A stretch of DNA of 64,000 nucleotides from Biomphalaria glabrata (GCF_947242115.1 NC_074725.1:21105398-21169397), one strand, 5' to 3'; numbered from the stretch's first letter, positions 9,400 through 20,884 are shown. The notes: generated by a model not told the origin, from the letters alone. Program-made: numbers and translations.

Positions 9400-10600
9400 C
9401 TAAAGCTGAGTCTTTTTCTTCTGAAACAAAAATAAAGTATACACATTGTATCCACATCAATATAAACGTCTAAACAAGACATCAGAATTAAATAAGCAGT
9501 TTGCTTCAATCCACATCTGCTTATTAATATCAGTGAAGTTGTCTGTGAGAGCGAAATGCACAGTGAGGCCGCGGGCTTTTACGTTGTACAAATTTTCTTG
9601 ATTGTATTAATGCTAATAATTAATCAACTTCATTAACCTGTTGTTTGTGTATTATCTAAGTACAGCGATAGGGTGTTGATGTAGCTATGTATAGAAGAAC
9701 TTTTTCGAAGCGCGACTTTTGTCAATATTTATCTTTGTAAAACGGACCTTAGAAACAATGAAATAATACTTTTTCTGTAGCTATCGCTCGTTTCTTAATA
9801 GAGGAGTAACAAGTAAATAAATTTAGTCATTTTTCTGACAACAAAATAATTATTTGAATTTCTAAATTTTAGTTTACAAATAGAAACAATTTCAATAGGA
9901 AAAAAAAACATCAAAATTTGTATTTCCCAGAAAAATAATATTTTGTATTTTGATTATTGTGATCTTTTTAAGTGTGTAACTTATTATTTTATATTTACAA
10001 TTAAATTAAGTATTAAAATATATTGGTTCTTTGTTGTATTTCCAGCCCAAAAATATCGGAGCCTATAGTTCTGAAATAAAAAAAAGACACTTTGACTAAA
10101 ACCATTGTTTAAATTATTTAATTTTACGCTCACAGACATTCAATTAAGTATTGTGAATTACAATTACAATAATTAGTGTATGTCTTCACACACGAAGAAT
10201 TATTAACCTTACTGTCTTAATTAAATATTAATTTTTAATTCTCAAAAAGAAAAAAAAATTTACTTCTTTTTTTTCGGACTTTCTTATGGTAATTACCAAA
10301 AATCTATGTTAAATTTCATAACATGCTCTACAAGAAACATTGCATTTTATTCACAGTTGTAATGTATTCAGAACATTATACTATATAATGAATAGCCAGC
10401 ATCATTTATGATGGTTTATTCATAAAAAGGTTAAAGTTTGAAATTCAAAAACTGGTATTGAAAATGTACATATATGTAAATACAATCTCATATATATATA
10501 ATCTCAAATATAATCTCAATCTCATATAATCACTTTAGTGAAGTATCTATTTCCTTCAATATCTCTCTACGCAAACATTTAAAATGCAATATATTCAAAA
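9400..10600. other. AT-rich non-coding stretch
   Basis: It lies within the predicted 5' UTR intron of gene 1 (8756-10616). It holds poly-A and poly-T runs and an ATCTCATATA run near 10490-10530. No exon, RNA gene or transposon was recognised. Confidence 0.45.
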
Positions 10601-10616
10601 TAACTGAAAGCCCTAC

Positions 10617-10657
10617 CTGCTACAAGTATTACAGACGCTTCTTTCAGCTCCAGCCAG
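10617..10657 (-). other. Predicted non-coding exon 1 of gene 1
   Basis: Donor GTAGCAG|GTAGGG ends a short leader that begins roughly 30 bases downstream of a TATA box (10686-10693). This matches the short-leader architecture of genes 2 and 3, although the sequence itself is not alike. The start is estimated from the TATA position. Confidence 0.4.
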
Positions 10658-10685
10658 TCTAGTTATAAACAGCCTCGAACCCAAG

Positions 10686-10693
10686 AATTTATA
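10686..10693 (-). promoter_or_regulatory. TATA box, gene 1 candidate promoter
   Basis: TATAAATT on the minus strand, preceded by CC, with a donor site about 70 bases downstream. It is the only such arrangement I found upstream of exon 1 within 2.5 kb. It lacks the GGTTAAAGGTT element seen in genes 2 and 3. Confidence 0.4.
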
Positions 10694-10759
10694 GGGACTT
10701 TCAGAGACTATCAAGGAAATTTCAGGAAAAAACAAACAAAAGGCAAATTCAATGCTTCA

Positions 10760-11048
10760 CTTTCATTGCCTTTGAGAAATTGTTTTATCTGCTTCCATCA
10801 AAAGCATGTTTTTGTTTTTGTTTTCCACTCATTACCCTTCCCACCTCTCTTTATTAGCTCTTCTTGTTTTGACCCGCCCCCGCTTCAGTGCACAAAACAG
10901 CTTACAATAGAAGTCTATATTTTGTCTTCAGCAGGTCGCGTTAAAAAAAAAATAATTAAAAAACAAAAATATCCTCTTTGGCCAGTTCATTTCATTACTA
11001 TGTCCAAATTTAGCACACACATTTTTTTTCCATATAGAGTACTACATT
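10760..11048. other. AT-rich sequence, no feature
   Basis: Upstream of the gene 1 promoter. It contains open frames without recognisable protein features and several poly-A and poly-T runs. Confidence 0.35.
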
Positions 11049-11245
11049 TTTTTTTTCTAATTGTTCTCTTTAACGCCCATATTAGCGTCAAAAAGGTCTT
11101 CAAATTGTTCTTTTTCACGTCAATATTTAACACAAAAGGTTCTCAAATTATTCTCTTTTACGTTCATATTTAGTGCCAAAAAAACTTCTCAAGTGTTCTT
11201 TTCACGTCTATATTTATCACAAAAGGTTCTCAAATTGTTAGCTTT
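11049..11245. repeat. Degenerate 41-46 bp tandem repeat, 4-5 units
   Basis: Units share CTCAAATTGTTCT, TTTTCACGT and ATATTTAACACAAAAGG with substantial divergence. They are separated by small indels, so no frame persists. Confidence 0.75.
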
Positions 11246-11535
11246 AATGATGATTCAACAGACAATTTTCGAACACAAAAAGAGCAGAGATCTATTCTTA
11301 TTCAGCATGAGAACTAGTGTAGTGCTCGGGAAAAAAAATATTTTTAGATACAACAATTCATTTTTTGTTTGCTTTACTAACACTTCAATATTACCAAATG
11401 AAAGTATAAGGTAAAGAGCATTATATAAAAAAAAAACCTTTGCTAGGAAACATTATACGTAAGGCAACCTTTAAAAGGGAAATTTATTATTAGTAAAATA
11501 TCATGAAAATTTTTTAAATAGTACCATATAAAGTT

Positions 11536-11640
11536 TCATCTCATCTCTGCCTTTGGTCCCTTCTGGGACATAGGCCACCAACCAGATTCCTCCGGTCTGG
11601 GCGAGATTCTCCAACTGTCCCAAAGATTTAAAGGGCTACA
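11536..11640 (-). mobile_element. LINE-5 family 3' fragment
   Basis: The minus strand gives LGQLENLAQT and then GGIWLVAYV, a decayed form of the motif in the 20.9-kb copy (GQLERLAQRRDAWRKLVGG). It ends GGCAGAGATGAGATGA. That end also supplies the empty site for the foldback element at 21058. Confidence 0.7.
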
Positions 11641-11869
11641 CAATATAAAGCTCAATTTAGGGAAATGCGCGGGAGGCAGTATATAGAGGTAGTTTTTTAA
11701 AACCCATATATATAGCAAAAGAAAAAAAAAGAATACCCTTTTTTCAAGCAAAGCTCAAACGGGAAAGAGCTGATAATTTTCTGCCGTTCAAGATGACATG
11801 GTTTAACTCCCTTTATTTTGTAAAAAAAAAAAAAAAATAATCAACACTAATTTATTAAATAATTGATTA

Positions 11870-12240
11870 ATTGTTTTTTTAATTTAAGTATTGTTGTCAA
11901 CTATGAATAATTCTGCAAAATTTCAACTTGATCTGAGAATGGTAAGTGGGGGGAAAAAACGTGTCAAAAGAACATAATAGGGGCAATAAATCCATATATA
12001 TATCCACATCTCTCATTAAGTAGCATTAATTCCTCTTATGCTGATTTCAAACCAAAATAAATATTTACCAATAATAAATTTCTTATTTTTAATTGATTCA
12101 TGTTTTGTTGGGTACAATAAATAATTGTGCAAATTTTCAGCTTAATCCGAGAATGGGAACTGGAAAGAAAAAAAACATTTATACTTCCTACTAGACCCAC
12201 AGACAGATGGAGTGAGTTTAGTTAAAGCTTTCTAAAATGT
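11870..12240 (-). repeat. Interspersed repeat R1, two partial copies
   Basis: Two minus-strand cores (AATTCTGCAAAATTTCAACT ... GATCTGAGAATGG and CAAATTTTCAGC ... TCCGAGAATGGG), each followed by GGGAAAAAACG-like sequence. The second runs to ACAGATGGAGTGAG. Confidence 0.7.
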
Positions 12241-13029
12241 GTGGTACCTATGTCTCTATGTATACATTATAAAACACATAAAACAAACCAAATAATTTCA
12301 CAAAAAAGGACAATTTTAATAATGTCCCCTTATATCTACAGGTATGAGAACCCCTGAAGTAAAATCTATTTTTAGTTCACTTCCGGTCTGTTTCTTCTAT
12401 TATCTGCGCAGCATGTGCTGTTGAGATTCGTATCTATAATCTACGTCCATTTCACACCATTGTTTCCCCTTGTTTGTCCCGATATTAAAGGGTTATAACT
12501 CTGAATATCCGGTGTTGGTGTAGACTTGGGGTACAGAAAGAAAACAGTGCACCTTCGCTAGGCTTCGTTACGCCGTTCATCTCCACAGATCTAATCTGCA
12601 GGCTGTACAAAGGGTGATAACTGAAAACATCGATGTTGTCAAAAAATACGGTGTTTACCACTTATCGCTCTTGAAGTGGATTCTCTCCCGTCTTTGTCTT
12701 GCTGAATTCAACAAAAAAAATTTCCAACAAACTTTAGAGTTTTAATTTTAATATCACGATATTACAGATATTACAATATATTAATGACAGATGTTATTAA
12801 TTAACCTATGCTTGTAGAGCATGTACTCTTGTGGCAAACTACCTATTTCGGACACTGTTTCATTCAGAAAATTAATCAGTCTGTATATCTTATTTGGGCT
12901 ATTCATCTGAGAGATTTCCAGATAATAAGCTGACATTATTTATGTCCTTATTCGGGGTACATTCAAGAGTACTTATGTTCTAACTAGTGTGAGTTTATTC
13001 TATGACCTTATATAACAGTTTTAATATGT
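12241..13029. other. Unassigned intergenic sequence
   Basis: No gene or element recognised. Local GC is slightly higher around 12360-12700. No frame longer than 60 codons shows a recognisable motif. Confidence 0.35.
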
Positions 13030-13456
13030 AGGTCCCAGCTGGAGCTGCGTTTTTACCTTTACCTATCCCTTAGTCTGTTGGACCGTTGGGGGCTCCATGC
13101 GAGACTTGTCGACCGTCTTTCTCTATTCCTCCGTGTCTTTTGCCTTAATTAGAACGTCTTTCAATGGCAGGCCCGTCCATTCTTTTATGTTGTCCTCCCA
13201 TCGCTTTCACTGTCTGCCTCTTCTTTTTTTCCTGGTACTGTTCCCTGAAGGAAGGTCTTTGAGAGCCCCGAAGATCTTGAAATATGGCCAAAAATATTAA
13301 GCTTGCGTTTTTTTTTTACTATAGTTTGAAGGTCATCATGGGGTCCGATCGCTGCAGTAACCTTGTCTCTAATCTCTTGGTTTAGAGTGGGAGCCATGGG
13401 AAATACTGCACTCCTCATTCATCTTCGGACTCGAAGACAAGCCTTAGTATTATTAT
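13030..13456. mobile_element. LINE-4 fragment (minus) abutting LINE-3 3' end (plus)
   Basis: Minus strand 13385 to 13030 encodes GHISRSSGLSKTFLQGTV and then KEWTGLPLKD, a typical LINE ORF2 C-terminal region. From 13385 to 13456 the plus strand matches the LINE-3 3' end (GGGAAATACTGCACTCCTCA ... GAAGACAAGCCTTAGTA). Both pieces are truncated. Confidence 0.72.
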
Positions 13457-14250
13457 ATAACAGTTCTAAATCAAGCTTTGTTTTCATATTGTTTGTCTAT
13501 GTTTGCATGGTTGCAGTGTGACTTCAAGCACTGAATCATTATTGTGGATTGTGTTTTGTTTTCAAAGTCTCTGACGTTTATTCAAATAACAAGAAACAAA
13601 GTGGGGGTGGGGGTAGAGGATACGCGAGTCAGTGGGAAATCTGCATACAAACATTAAAACCATTCATAAAATTACAAAAAAACTCTACGAAAGGAATAAT
13701 AATACCTAACACTTATATTGATGTACATTAAATTTTCCAACAGTCTACTTTGTATCACGACTGTTATAAAAGGAAGTAAATAGTGATTGTTGAAAATGTT
13801 TTTGCGTGCGAGGCAAATAGATCTAGAAAGTCATTAAGTATTTGAATGGAAAGTTTTTTGTGTTTTTAATTCATCTACATTTAATACTGCAAACCTAGCG
13901 CCAACAAAAATAATAAGAACATAAATGCATTAAAAATAAGGCAGGATTTTTAAAAAATTTAATATAAAAAACTTTTTTAAAAACAAAAACAGATACTTTT
14001 GTAAACAAAAGAAAAACTGAAGTTCAGTTATTTTTGTAAACAAACATCTTGACGTTTCGTATATTTGACTTCTCCTCCATCATTCATGAAAACTACTTAC
14101 CCAAATGTCTGTGGATCCTCCGATACATTTACTACGACAGAGCATGATTCTAATATTGGATACATTTAGCGTTCAGATAGTCTAAATACACAATGGGAAT
14201 ATGTGTATTTCAACTGCTCCTCTTTGACTCAGATATACGAAGAGTGATAT
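13457..14250. other. AT-rich intergenic, nothing identified
   Basis: Holds a short G-rich patch near 13600-13620 and A-rich runs. No exon or element is recognised. Confidence 0.35.
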
Positions 14251-14254
14251 CTTG

Positions 14255-14520
14255 AGTATCTCGAGCCAATTCAAGGTGGCAAAGAGTCGTTTTTACACAA
14301 GTTTCATCAAATCACTCTCTGAGTCTGGTAAAATTTATATACAAGTTTCATCAAATCAGTCTCTGAGTCTGGTACAATTTATATACAAGTTATCTCTCCC
14401 CCTTCCCACTGTCTCGGATCAAGTTCAATTCTTAAACAATTATTTATTGTCCCTAACAAATCACGAATCATTTTTTTTAAACTAACAATTTATTAATTAT
14501 TGTGATTGATATCTAAAAAG
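14255..14520 (+). repeat. Interspersed repeat R1, partial, with small internal duplication
   Basis: AAGTTTCATCAAATCA(C/G)TCT and CTCTGAGTCTGGTA are present twice in tandem (about 60-bp unit, 14296-14390). The R1 core (TCGGATCAAGTTCAATTCTT) and the AT-rich block follow. Confidence 0.65.
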
Positions 14521-14802
14521 GGAAATAAATTCTACACTATTTAGACATATTGCACTGATTGTAGAGTTCTTCTCATTAGATAGATCTCTTTTTTTTTAGG
14601 ATTCATGATATTTTACTTGTTTATTTTTTAATTCAGTCTTTCAGGAGGCACAGAAGTTACATTCTGTTAAAGAAATGTTTAGATTTATGTAGTTCTTTGA
14701 AAGTGGGCAATTGTTTAGTATAGTGATGCACAAACTAAGAACATTGGGTAATATCCGTCCCCTGACGTTTAAAATGAAGCCTCAAAGGCTCTGTTCCATA
14801 TG

Positions 14803-14901
14803 CCACTGGCACGTCGGGCACCACTGGCACGTTGGGCACCACTGGCACGTTGGGCAACACTGGCACGTTGTGCAACACTGGCACGTTGGGCAACACTGGC
14901 T
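14803..14901. repeat. 18-bp tandem repeat, about 5 units
   Basis: The unit is CACTGGCACGTTGGGCAA with small changes. It would translate as HWHVGQ-like repeats, but no gene context supports coding. Confidence 0.92.
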
Positions 14902-15369
14902 GGTAAGGAAATAACTACCTAATTGGTCGCATAGTAAAACCCTGGTTTGACCGTTATCAGTTTACGAAACTCGAGTCATCTTAAAATAGAATTGGGTTTA
15001 CGTTTTTTTATTTGGAACACGGCTTCAGCGGGAATCCCCGCACTCGACTCAGCTGTTTGTTTGCGTTCAATAAAAAGTTCAATAAATAAAAAGAGGCACA
15101 TGAACATTTTGCGCTCCGTCCTAGTGTTGCCCAATAGGTGGACTGTTAATTGAAGAACTTGATTGTACAAGTTCACTGGAAATAATAATTGCCTAGTAAT
15201 AAACAAAATTACAAAAGAATATAAAGATTTATAAATTATAAACAAGCATCAGCTTCAAAAAGAAGGAATTGATTTTCAAACAAACATTGTTGTTTTTTAT
15301 GTTTCTTGTTTTGAAATCAATTTTAAAACAAAAAAAAATAATATAAAAAAGGTATTAAATAAAACAAGG

Positions 15370-15375
15370 TTTATT
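15370..15375 (-). promoter_or_regulatory. Poly(A) signal, gene 2
   Basis: AATAAA on the minus strand, 66 bases past the stop codon of gene 2. Confidence 0.6.
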
Positions 15376-15440
15376 AGGTCAAAAAATATTTAAAAGGCAT
15401 TTTAAAAAATAGGTATGTTCTTTTGTTGCCAGCTGTAATT

Positions 15441-15734
15441 CTATGCTGCGTGTGAACAGGGGATGTCCTTGTGTTCGCAGACGATAGAATGCAGAAGATC
15501 GTAGTCTGCAGTTGTGCATCCCACTAATGGCAACATAATTCTGAAGGTTTCCAAAGTGGAACATGCTGTGGCGGGGTCGCTTCCGGCCATGGCCTGTGCC
15601 TTGGAGGTGCTCTTACAGAGATTTGAGGACAGACGTGTCTCAATGATGCACAAGATCTTCTCCTTAAGTGGATCCTGGGCCTGACAGGAAATGACGAGGA
15701 CGCAAAGGAAAGCCAATGGAATGAAAAGTTTCAT
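15441..15734 (-). CDS. Single-domain six-Cys secreted protein (gene 2)
   Basis: 97 residues from ATG at 15734 to TAG at 15441. The in-frame upstream ATG at 15821 lies before a good acceptor (CTCTCATTTCAG at 15764), so it is probably intronic. The signal peptide is MKLFIPLAFLCVLVISCQA, cleaved before QDPLKEK. The mature part is about 78 residues. Cysteines are at 29, 40, 58, 73, 86 and 93 (10, 17, 14, 12, 6). The protein ends PCSHAA four residues after the last Cys, with no donor site there, unlike the exons of gene 1. About two thirds of residues match gene 3. Conserved stretches include LCIIET, DPATAC, ADYDLLHS and CE(H/Q)KDIPC. A 29-base 5' UTR segment before the ATG is homologous to that of gene 3. 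Probably an extracellular protein. The family and function are not recognised. Confidence 0.92.
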   Translation of the reverse strand: MKLFIPLAFLCVLVISCQAQDPLKEKILCIIETRLSSNLCKSTSKAQAMAGSDPATACSTLETFRIMLPLVGCTTADYDLLHSIVCEHKDIPCSHAA

Positions 15735-15763
15735 TTTGGTGTGTTTTAGTAGATGTGTCGTTG
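15735..15763 (-). other. 5' UTR segment with acceptor, gene 2
   Basis: The exon begins CAACGACACATCTACTAAAA after acceptor CTCATTTCAG. The gene 3 counterpart begins GAAAGACACATCAAACTAAA, clearly the same sequence. Confidence 0.75.
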
Positions 15764-15829
15764 CTGAAATGAGAGAGAGTAAAACAAGATAAAATTCTAC
15801 ATTGCTTTTAGAATTGAACAATTAATAGA

Positions 15830-16210
15830 CATTAGGAAGAGTTCAAAAAACAAATGCCTATTTTAAATCATTTTATCTGAAAAGGTTCAGTAAAATATTT
15901 GTTCAATATTTCAGTTCTTTTTAGACATTACATTTATTATAGTATTGGAAATTTACACATTTAAAGTAAATCGCAGTAATCTATTTTTAAAATAATTTTA
16001 CATCCCTTTAACGTTCTTTAAGCAATAAAACTACAGTAAGAGAGAAAAAGAAGAAATAGCGATGAGAGAAATGTGGAGGCAATATAATGGTACCTAAAGA
16101 AAATCGTAAGAAAATGTAAAGCGGTAGATAGGGACAAATAAATAATCAAAAAGAACAATGTCAATGACGCCACATTGAAAACATTAATGCTTTCTTGATT
16201 CTTTTTCTAT
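15830..16210. other. Intron of gene 2, no feature
   Basis: AT-rich, within the predicted 4.3-kb 5' UTR intron (15764-20082). Confidence 0.4.
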
Positions 16211-16476
16211 CCTTCCAGACCTTGCGATCTATGGGGCAGATGATATTGAGGTCATCCGTTTCTATGGCCAGAAGTTAACGAGCAGGGTGTCATGTGGCCA
16301 GCACAACGACCAACCATCTTTACTCTCCCCAACTTAAGTCAGGTACCCATTAGAGCTGTGCGGACTCAGGGACGCCATAAAAATCCCAAAACTTAAAATC
16401 CCAGTCTTCACCGAGATTCGAACCGAGGACCCCAGGTGCTGGAGCCAAACGCTAAACTACTCAGCCACCGCACTCC
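16211..16476 (-). mobile_element. tRNA-derived SINE, family S1
   Basis: The minus strand has GGAGTGCGGTGGCTGAGTAG (box A region) and CGGTTCGAATCTCGGTGAAG (box B region). The S1 body follows (AGACTGGGATTTTAAG, TGGGTACCTGAC) and ends CATAGATCGCAAGGTCTGGA. It lies inside the intron of gene 2. Confidence 0.88.
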
Positions 16477-16769
16477 ATAAAAAATCAATATTGCCAAGTA
16501 AATGATATAATTACTTTGCGCTAATAGTGAAAGAATTTATTAATTTTATTTTATAGTATGTTAAAATGCTTCACTTATCAATTTTTGTTATTCTGTAGCC
16601 CGGATACACCTAAAAGCTTGTTTCAATATCTCCATTAGTTTTATAATACTTTCGCATTTAATACTCCGGGTAAACTGAAGTTCTTATTTATATTGAATTA
16701 TCCTTTAACTTTCTAAAAGATGAATTTATGGATCATATGTCTCTTGGTCAAATCTCTCTTGGTAATCTT

Positions 16770-18030
16770 CAGTCATATTTTCTTCCTTCTCATTGTTATG
16801 TTGGGTGTTAGGATGATTAGTGCAATACACGAGATGAACTGCGCAGTGGTTTCCAAATCAGGGAGCTCTCCATATAGTTTTCTTTCTATTGGGGTGTTTT
16901 TGGGCCAGTGTCTTATACGGGCCTCTTGGTAAAGAGGACAGTTTTGGAGGACGTGGTCGGCATTCTCTGGTGATACTTCGCATGGGCATATTTCACTGGT
17001 TCCAATTTTGAGCTTCCGGTACATGTGTTGTCGCATTCTGTTGTGTCCGGTCCTGAGTCAAAAGATTAGACGTTGGTCTTGTCGGGATAGCTTATAGTAA
17101 GCGTCATCTTTCTTGTGATTTGGATGAGAGCTCGTCCATTTCTCATTTATTTTATTTACAATTAATTTCTTCAATTATTCTGGATAGAGAGCAGAGTTTA
17201 TTTGTGAGTTAGTTCTTCCACTCTTGGCGAGTGTGTCAGCCTTCTCATTTCCTTCTAGTTGTATATGAGCTGGTATCCATTGAAAAACAGTTGTTTTTTT
17301 GCTGTTGTTGTTGAGCTTTGTAAGTGATGTTCTGAGGTTTTTAATATAAGAGAAGTCAGAGTTTTGCAAGCTTTGGAGGGTTGTTTTCGCATCGGTTAGA
17401 AAGACAATCTGACTGTGTGGGGAACTTGGATGATTTGCTAGCATGGTAGCAGCTAGTGCTAGTGCTTCCCTTTCTGTTCTGTGACTGTCAGAGAGCTCTC
17501 CAGTTGCAATGGATTTTTCTAGTTTTCCTCCATCTGGCCATTCGATAAGTATTCCAGCTCCTCCATTTGTGGTGGCTTTATGGGATGAGCCATTCGTGTA
17601 AACTCTGATCCACTTATTGCTAGGATAATTGGTTTGTAGAAAACAGTTCACTATTTCCTTGAGCTCTGTTGGTCTGTAATCAGATTTTCTTTTTATGTTT
17701 TCAATATGGTCCCTTATAGTAGGAAGAGGGTTTTCGTCCCAGGGTGGAGATTCATTATAGTGTATCGAGGATTCCAAAGTAATTTTTCAAGTTTGTGTTT
17801 CTTTTTTTAGGTTTAGAGATTCCTGTATGAAATTGGTCCTTTTGAGACTTTTTTTTTTGTGTGAGTTTTGTGGATTTTTGTTCTGAGTGGGTGCCTCTCC
17901 AAGGTTTCCTATTTAGTGAATTGGGAAATGATTTTTATTTCTCTTCTTTCATCCATCCTGTCATTATCTTTTGGTAGTGACTTTCCACACCGAATTAGAT
18001 TTAGTTGTAATTCTCGCCTTAGCATATTCA
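16770..18030 (-). mobile_element. LINE fragment with RNase H domain (I/Nimbus-like)
   Basis: A 200-codon frame (17777 to 17175) carries an RNase H fold: VYTNGSS, AGILIEWPDGG, TEREALAL, FLTDAK, WIPAHIQLEGNEKADTLAK. Further 3', out of frame by two small disruptions, is a Cys/His knuckle of the RNH-LINE type (ICPCEVSPENADHVLQNCPL). RNase H plus this knuckle is the C-terminal layout of I-clade LINEs such as the snail element Nimbus. The first catalytic Asp of the usual YTDGS is Asn here. 5' of 17777 the frame is broken but ERREIKIISQFTK-like coding continues to about 18030. It lies in the intron of gene 2 and is not a host RNase H. Confidence 0.85.
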
Positions 18031-19264
18031 ATGTATTTGAATGAACAGCTTTCAGGAAAATGGCCACTTTTCTTCAATGTCAAAAAAAAAAACTATATAT
18101 ATTTGCAATCACCTTCCTGCAATGCACAGTAACAGGCTACAAGGTGGACAAAATAAAAACATGAAATGGTGAGTATCGGAAGAATACACCGACTCTGCGA
18201 GAGACCGTGACAGGTAAAGATGATAAGAAACTGACCAATGTAGGGAATAGTAAATAGGGCACTACTGGTGCTGTTAATAATGTGTGGCTGTTATACTAAC
18301 AGAATAAGAGAAGCTGTAGTATACATCTAACCAACTGGAGCTAGATATTATTTATTTATATAATTATTTTACTTTTTTTTTAATATTCAGTTTACGTTAT
18401 CAGAAAGTTTTCCGGCATTGCACTTAATTATCTTATCTTAAAAAAAGATTTCAAGGTTATATATCCCAGCTGACACAATGACCTAGTAACCTTTTTTAAT
18501 CCAATATTTTATCAAATACTACAGTGGTTCACTAATGTTGCGCCCTGGAAGCAGAATAATTGTGTCTCGTGGTTCCCAGGAAAGTTTAAACATGGTAGGG
18601 TTATAGATGTTATTTAACTGGTACAGACACAAAACTGTACAGTGAATCTTTCATTATCTTGATTCAAGTGTAGCTTTCTTTATTATACGTAAGAGTTTTC
18701 GAAATAGTAATGAAAGAGATCGTGGTAATGTATACTATTTTCAGTAACTTGAAAACTGGATTTAAAAAATGGACTAGACCAGGGTAAACAAGTGTATAGT
18801 AGAGTCAGAACTTATCAAACTTTTGCATCTGGCGTTCTTTTAGATAAAAAAAATCACGTTCGCCCCTTACGACTCACCCCACCCCAAACAACCAGGTATG
18901 GGTACTCCGAAGTCCACCCCCCCCACACACACACACCAACAGTGTCAAGATCCCGGTGCCAAGCGTATTCCTGCTTGGTGAGCTGCAGAAATGCATTACC
19001 CTTGCGTCTAAAAGGCACTACTCAGCCTAGTCGAAGGAAAAGGGTCGCAATATCCTAGGAGCATAAAGTGTCTGTAATGAGAAGTTCACCTTCGTGTGTT
19101 TATTAAGTAAGTCTGATCAAAACGATTAAAACAAAACGATGTAGATAGTCAAGTGGCTTTTGACACTAAGCAGGGCCGGCGTTAGGCACAGGAGGCCTCG
19201 CACAATACTTTAAATAAAATTTTGTGAGAAAAAATTGCAAACTCATCTGAACAATAGCTCTCTA
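18031..19264. other. Intron/intergenic sequence, nothing identified
   Basis: AT-rich at first. A GC-richer patch at 18860-19060 has C runs and no recognisable gene. Confidence 0.35.
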
Positions 19265-19446
19265 TGTCTGTTTGTAAAGTGTTTTACATGTTTCGGATGT
19301 TGGCTCAGAGTCGAAGATAATTTACTTCCTGGTCCAAACATTTTTAGGACGACGGGGGATGGGAGCGGGCAGGGTTTAAACCCGAGACCATTGGTGAGTC
19401 CAAACGACAGTCCAGAGCGTATACCGCACGACCAGACAGTCATCCT
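19265..19446 (-). mobile_element. tRNA-like SINE, family S3
   Basis: The minus strand reads CTGGTCGTGCGGTATACGC (box A region) and GGGTTTAAACCCTGCCCG (box B region). The body follows (CCAAACATTTTTAGG inverted, AAATTATCTTCGACTCTGAG, CCGAAACATGTAAAAC). This is the most complete copy of S3 here. Confidence 0.75.
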
Positions 19447-19449
19447 ACC

Positions 19450-20070
19450 TGACTATCAGTCTCTACTAGGACTCAATGTTTATTCACGAAAAAAGAAATT
19501 CTCCACTGGTTTTATTTATGATCTTGGTTCGTCTGCTGCTGTTCCGAATGTCGCCATAGCCCTTCTTATAACATTGACAACACTGCTGTATCGGGACGAC
19601 TATGATGGAAGAACGCATGAAGAGCCTGTCAGTGATATCTTTCGAAGGAGATTTCTTCCGGTGTCTTGGTTATTAACAATATATTTGTGAATTTTTTTGC
19701 CCTCAATGCGGGTAAAGTTAAATTTTGTTAAAGGCTTATGACATCTGGATGAATATGTTTAAGAAGCTTTCGGAAGGCTAATTGAAAGGAATGGAAATTG
19801 CACTATATCCATTTAACTTATTAGTTGATTTAGATATACATATAGGAAGTTGTTTTTTTTTAATTCTTTCATTTTTATTTTTAGTCTTATATATATATAT
19901 ACCTATTTCGTTTAGTGGCCACCAAATTTACCTTGGGCTCCCTTTACCTAGGACCGGTTATGCACTTAAGCATTAAGCCACATTCATACCTCACAATATA
20001 TGTTTAAGTCAGAACATATATTCTAAGTATTCCCTTAGCATGAATTGTAATATCAACTTTCTTTTCATTC
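19450..20070. other. Intron sequence, no feature
   Basis: An open frame on the plus strand up to 19690 begins in the S3 SINE and shows no domain. No exon of gene 2 is evident until the predicted exon 1. Confidence 0.35.
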
Positions 20071-20082
20071 CATCAAACTTAC

Positions 20083-20115
20083 CAGACTTTGTTGCTTTGT
20101 TCTTGTTGAAATGAA
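20083..20115 (-). other. Predicted non-coding exon 1 of gene 2
   Basis: Donor AAAGTCTG|GTAAGTTT ends a short leader that begins about 25-30 bases after a TATA box. Gene 3 has the same arrangement (ATCCA|GTAAGTTT). The bases after the donor are partly shared too (TTACA ... TGCTA-GG). The start is estimated. Confidence 0.6.
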
Positions 20116-20136
20116 CTTACAAACGAATTGGAACAC

Positions 20137-20187
20137 TTTATATATACATGTATAATTAGAAATACGCTCTCGGTATAACCTTTAACC
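20137..20187 (-). promoter_or_regulatory. Core promoter of gene 2: TATA box and GGTTAAAGGTT element
   Basis: TATATATAAA lies at 20137-20146. GGTTAAAGGTT lies at 20177-20187, with 30 bases between. The identical 11-mer lies upstream of the gene 3 TATA box. It resembles a DR1-type nuclear receptor half-site pair, which is inference only. Confidence 0.6.
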
Positions 20188-20333
20188 TTTTAGGTTAGCC
20201 TAAAGTTTAAAAAGTCCACCTTTTTTGTTTCAAATTGCGCCAAATTGGCATAAGATTGCATAATTAATACACGAATTTGAACCAATTGTTTTAAAGTCTT
20301 ATCAGGAAACTGAGTTGTCGGAAGACTTGCTTT

Positions 20334-20361
20334 GTCCAATCAAATTAATTCTCTTTGACAT
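20334..20361 (-). promoter_or_regulatory. Conserved upstream block with inverted CCAAT box, gene 2
   Basis: Written on the plus strand, GTCCAATCAAATTAATT is followed by T-TTTGACAT. The same block occurs at 39841-39868 in gene 3. Its distance to the TATA box is about 190 bases in both genes, which strongly supports homologous promoters. Confidence 0.65.
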
Positions 20362-20884
20362 AGATCTAATTATAAATAAATAAATTAAAAAGAACAATTT
20401 TATGCGTTTCCCTAAACAATGCTGCACCGCAGATAACAAAAGAACTTCTTTACGGTCAAGCAAAATGTAATCAGTGGAATGTTTTCCTCACCTTTTGTAT
20501 TATTTACATGAATTTGTTTTAAACTTACCATTCTAAAAAATATTTCATAAATTGTAACATCCCAGTTTTTTTAAAGTATTTTTTTTATTTATTTCTATAG
20601 TTATTTTAAGACACCAAGGTCAAATCACGTAAGCGAAATCATCAAGAGTAACCTACAGCAGTTAACGTCGCGGCAATATAGACTTAATTGCCACAGATGA
20701 TAAAGCATGTAGTACTACATCAATTCAGGCATCTGTGTGATGTGAAGCTTGGAGGACAGTCAGTTGGACCGAACAGTTAAAGACATTGAAAACAGATTGT
20801 TTAACAACAAAGAGGTACAGGTGCAAACAGAGATAATAAATTTAAGGAGAATATTTAAAAAAAAAACAGTTGAGAAAATTTCTT

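Noticed and set aside
9110-9403. HTYI- and MYVC-type repeat frames on both strands
   Set aside because: Translation of the ATGT microsatellite.
10766-11414. Two open frames of 117-135 codons
   Set aside because: Low-complexity AT-rich translation over a degenerate tandem repeat; no domain.
15441-15821. Start of gene 2 at the upstream ATG (126 residues)
   Set aside because: The acceptor at 15764 and the homologous UTR in gene 3 place the true start at 15734, directly before the signal peptide.
17175-17777. Host ribonuclease H gene
   Set aside because: The downstream Cys/His knuckle and the broken upstream coding show a LINE.
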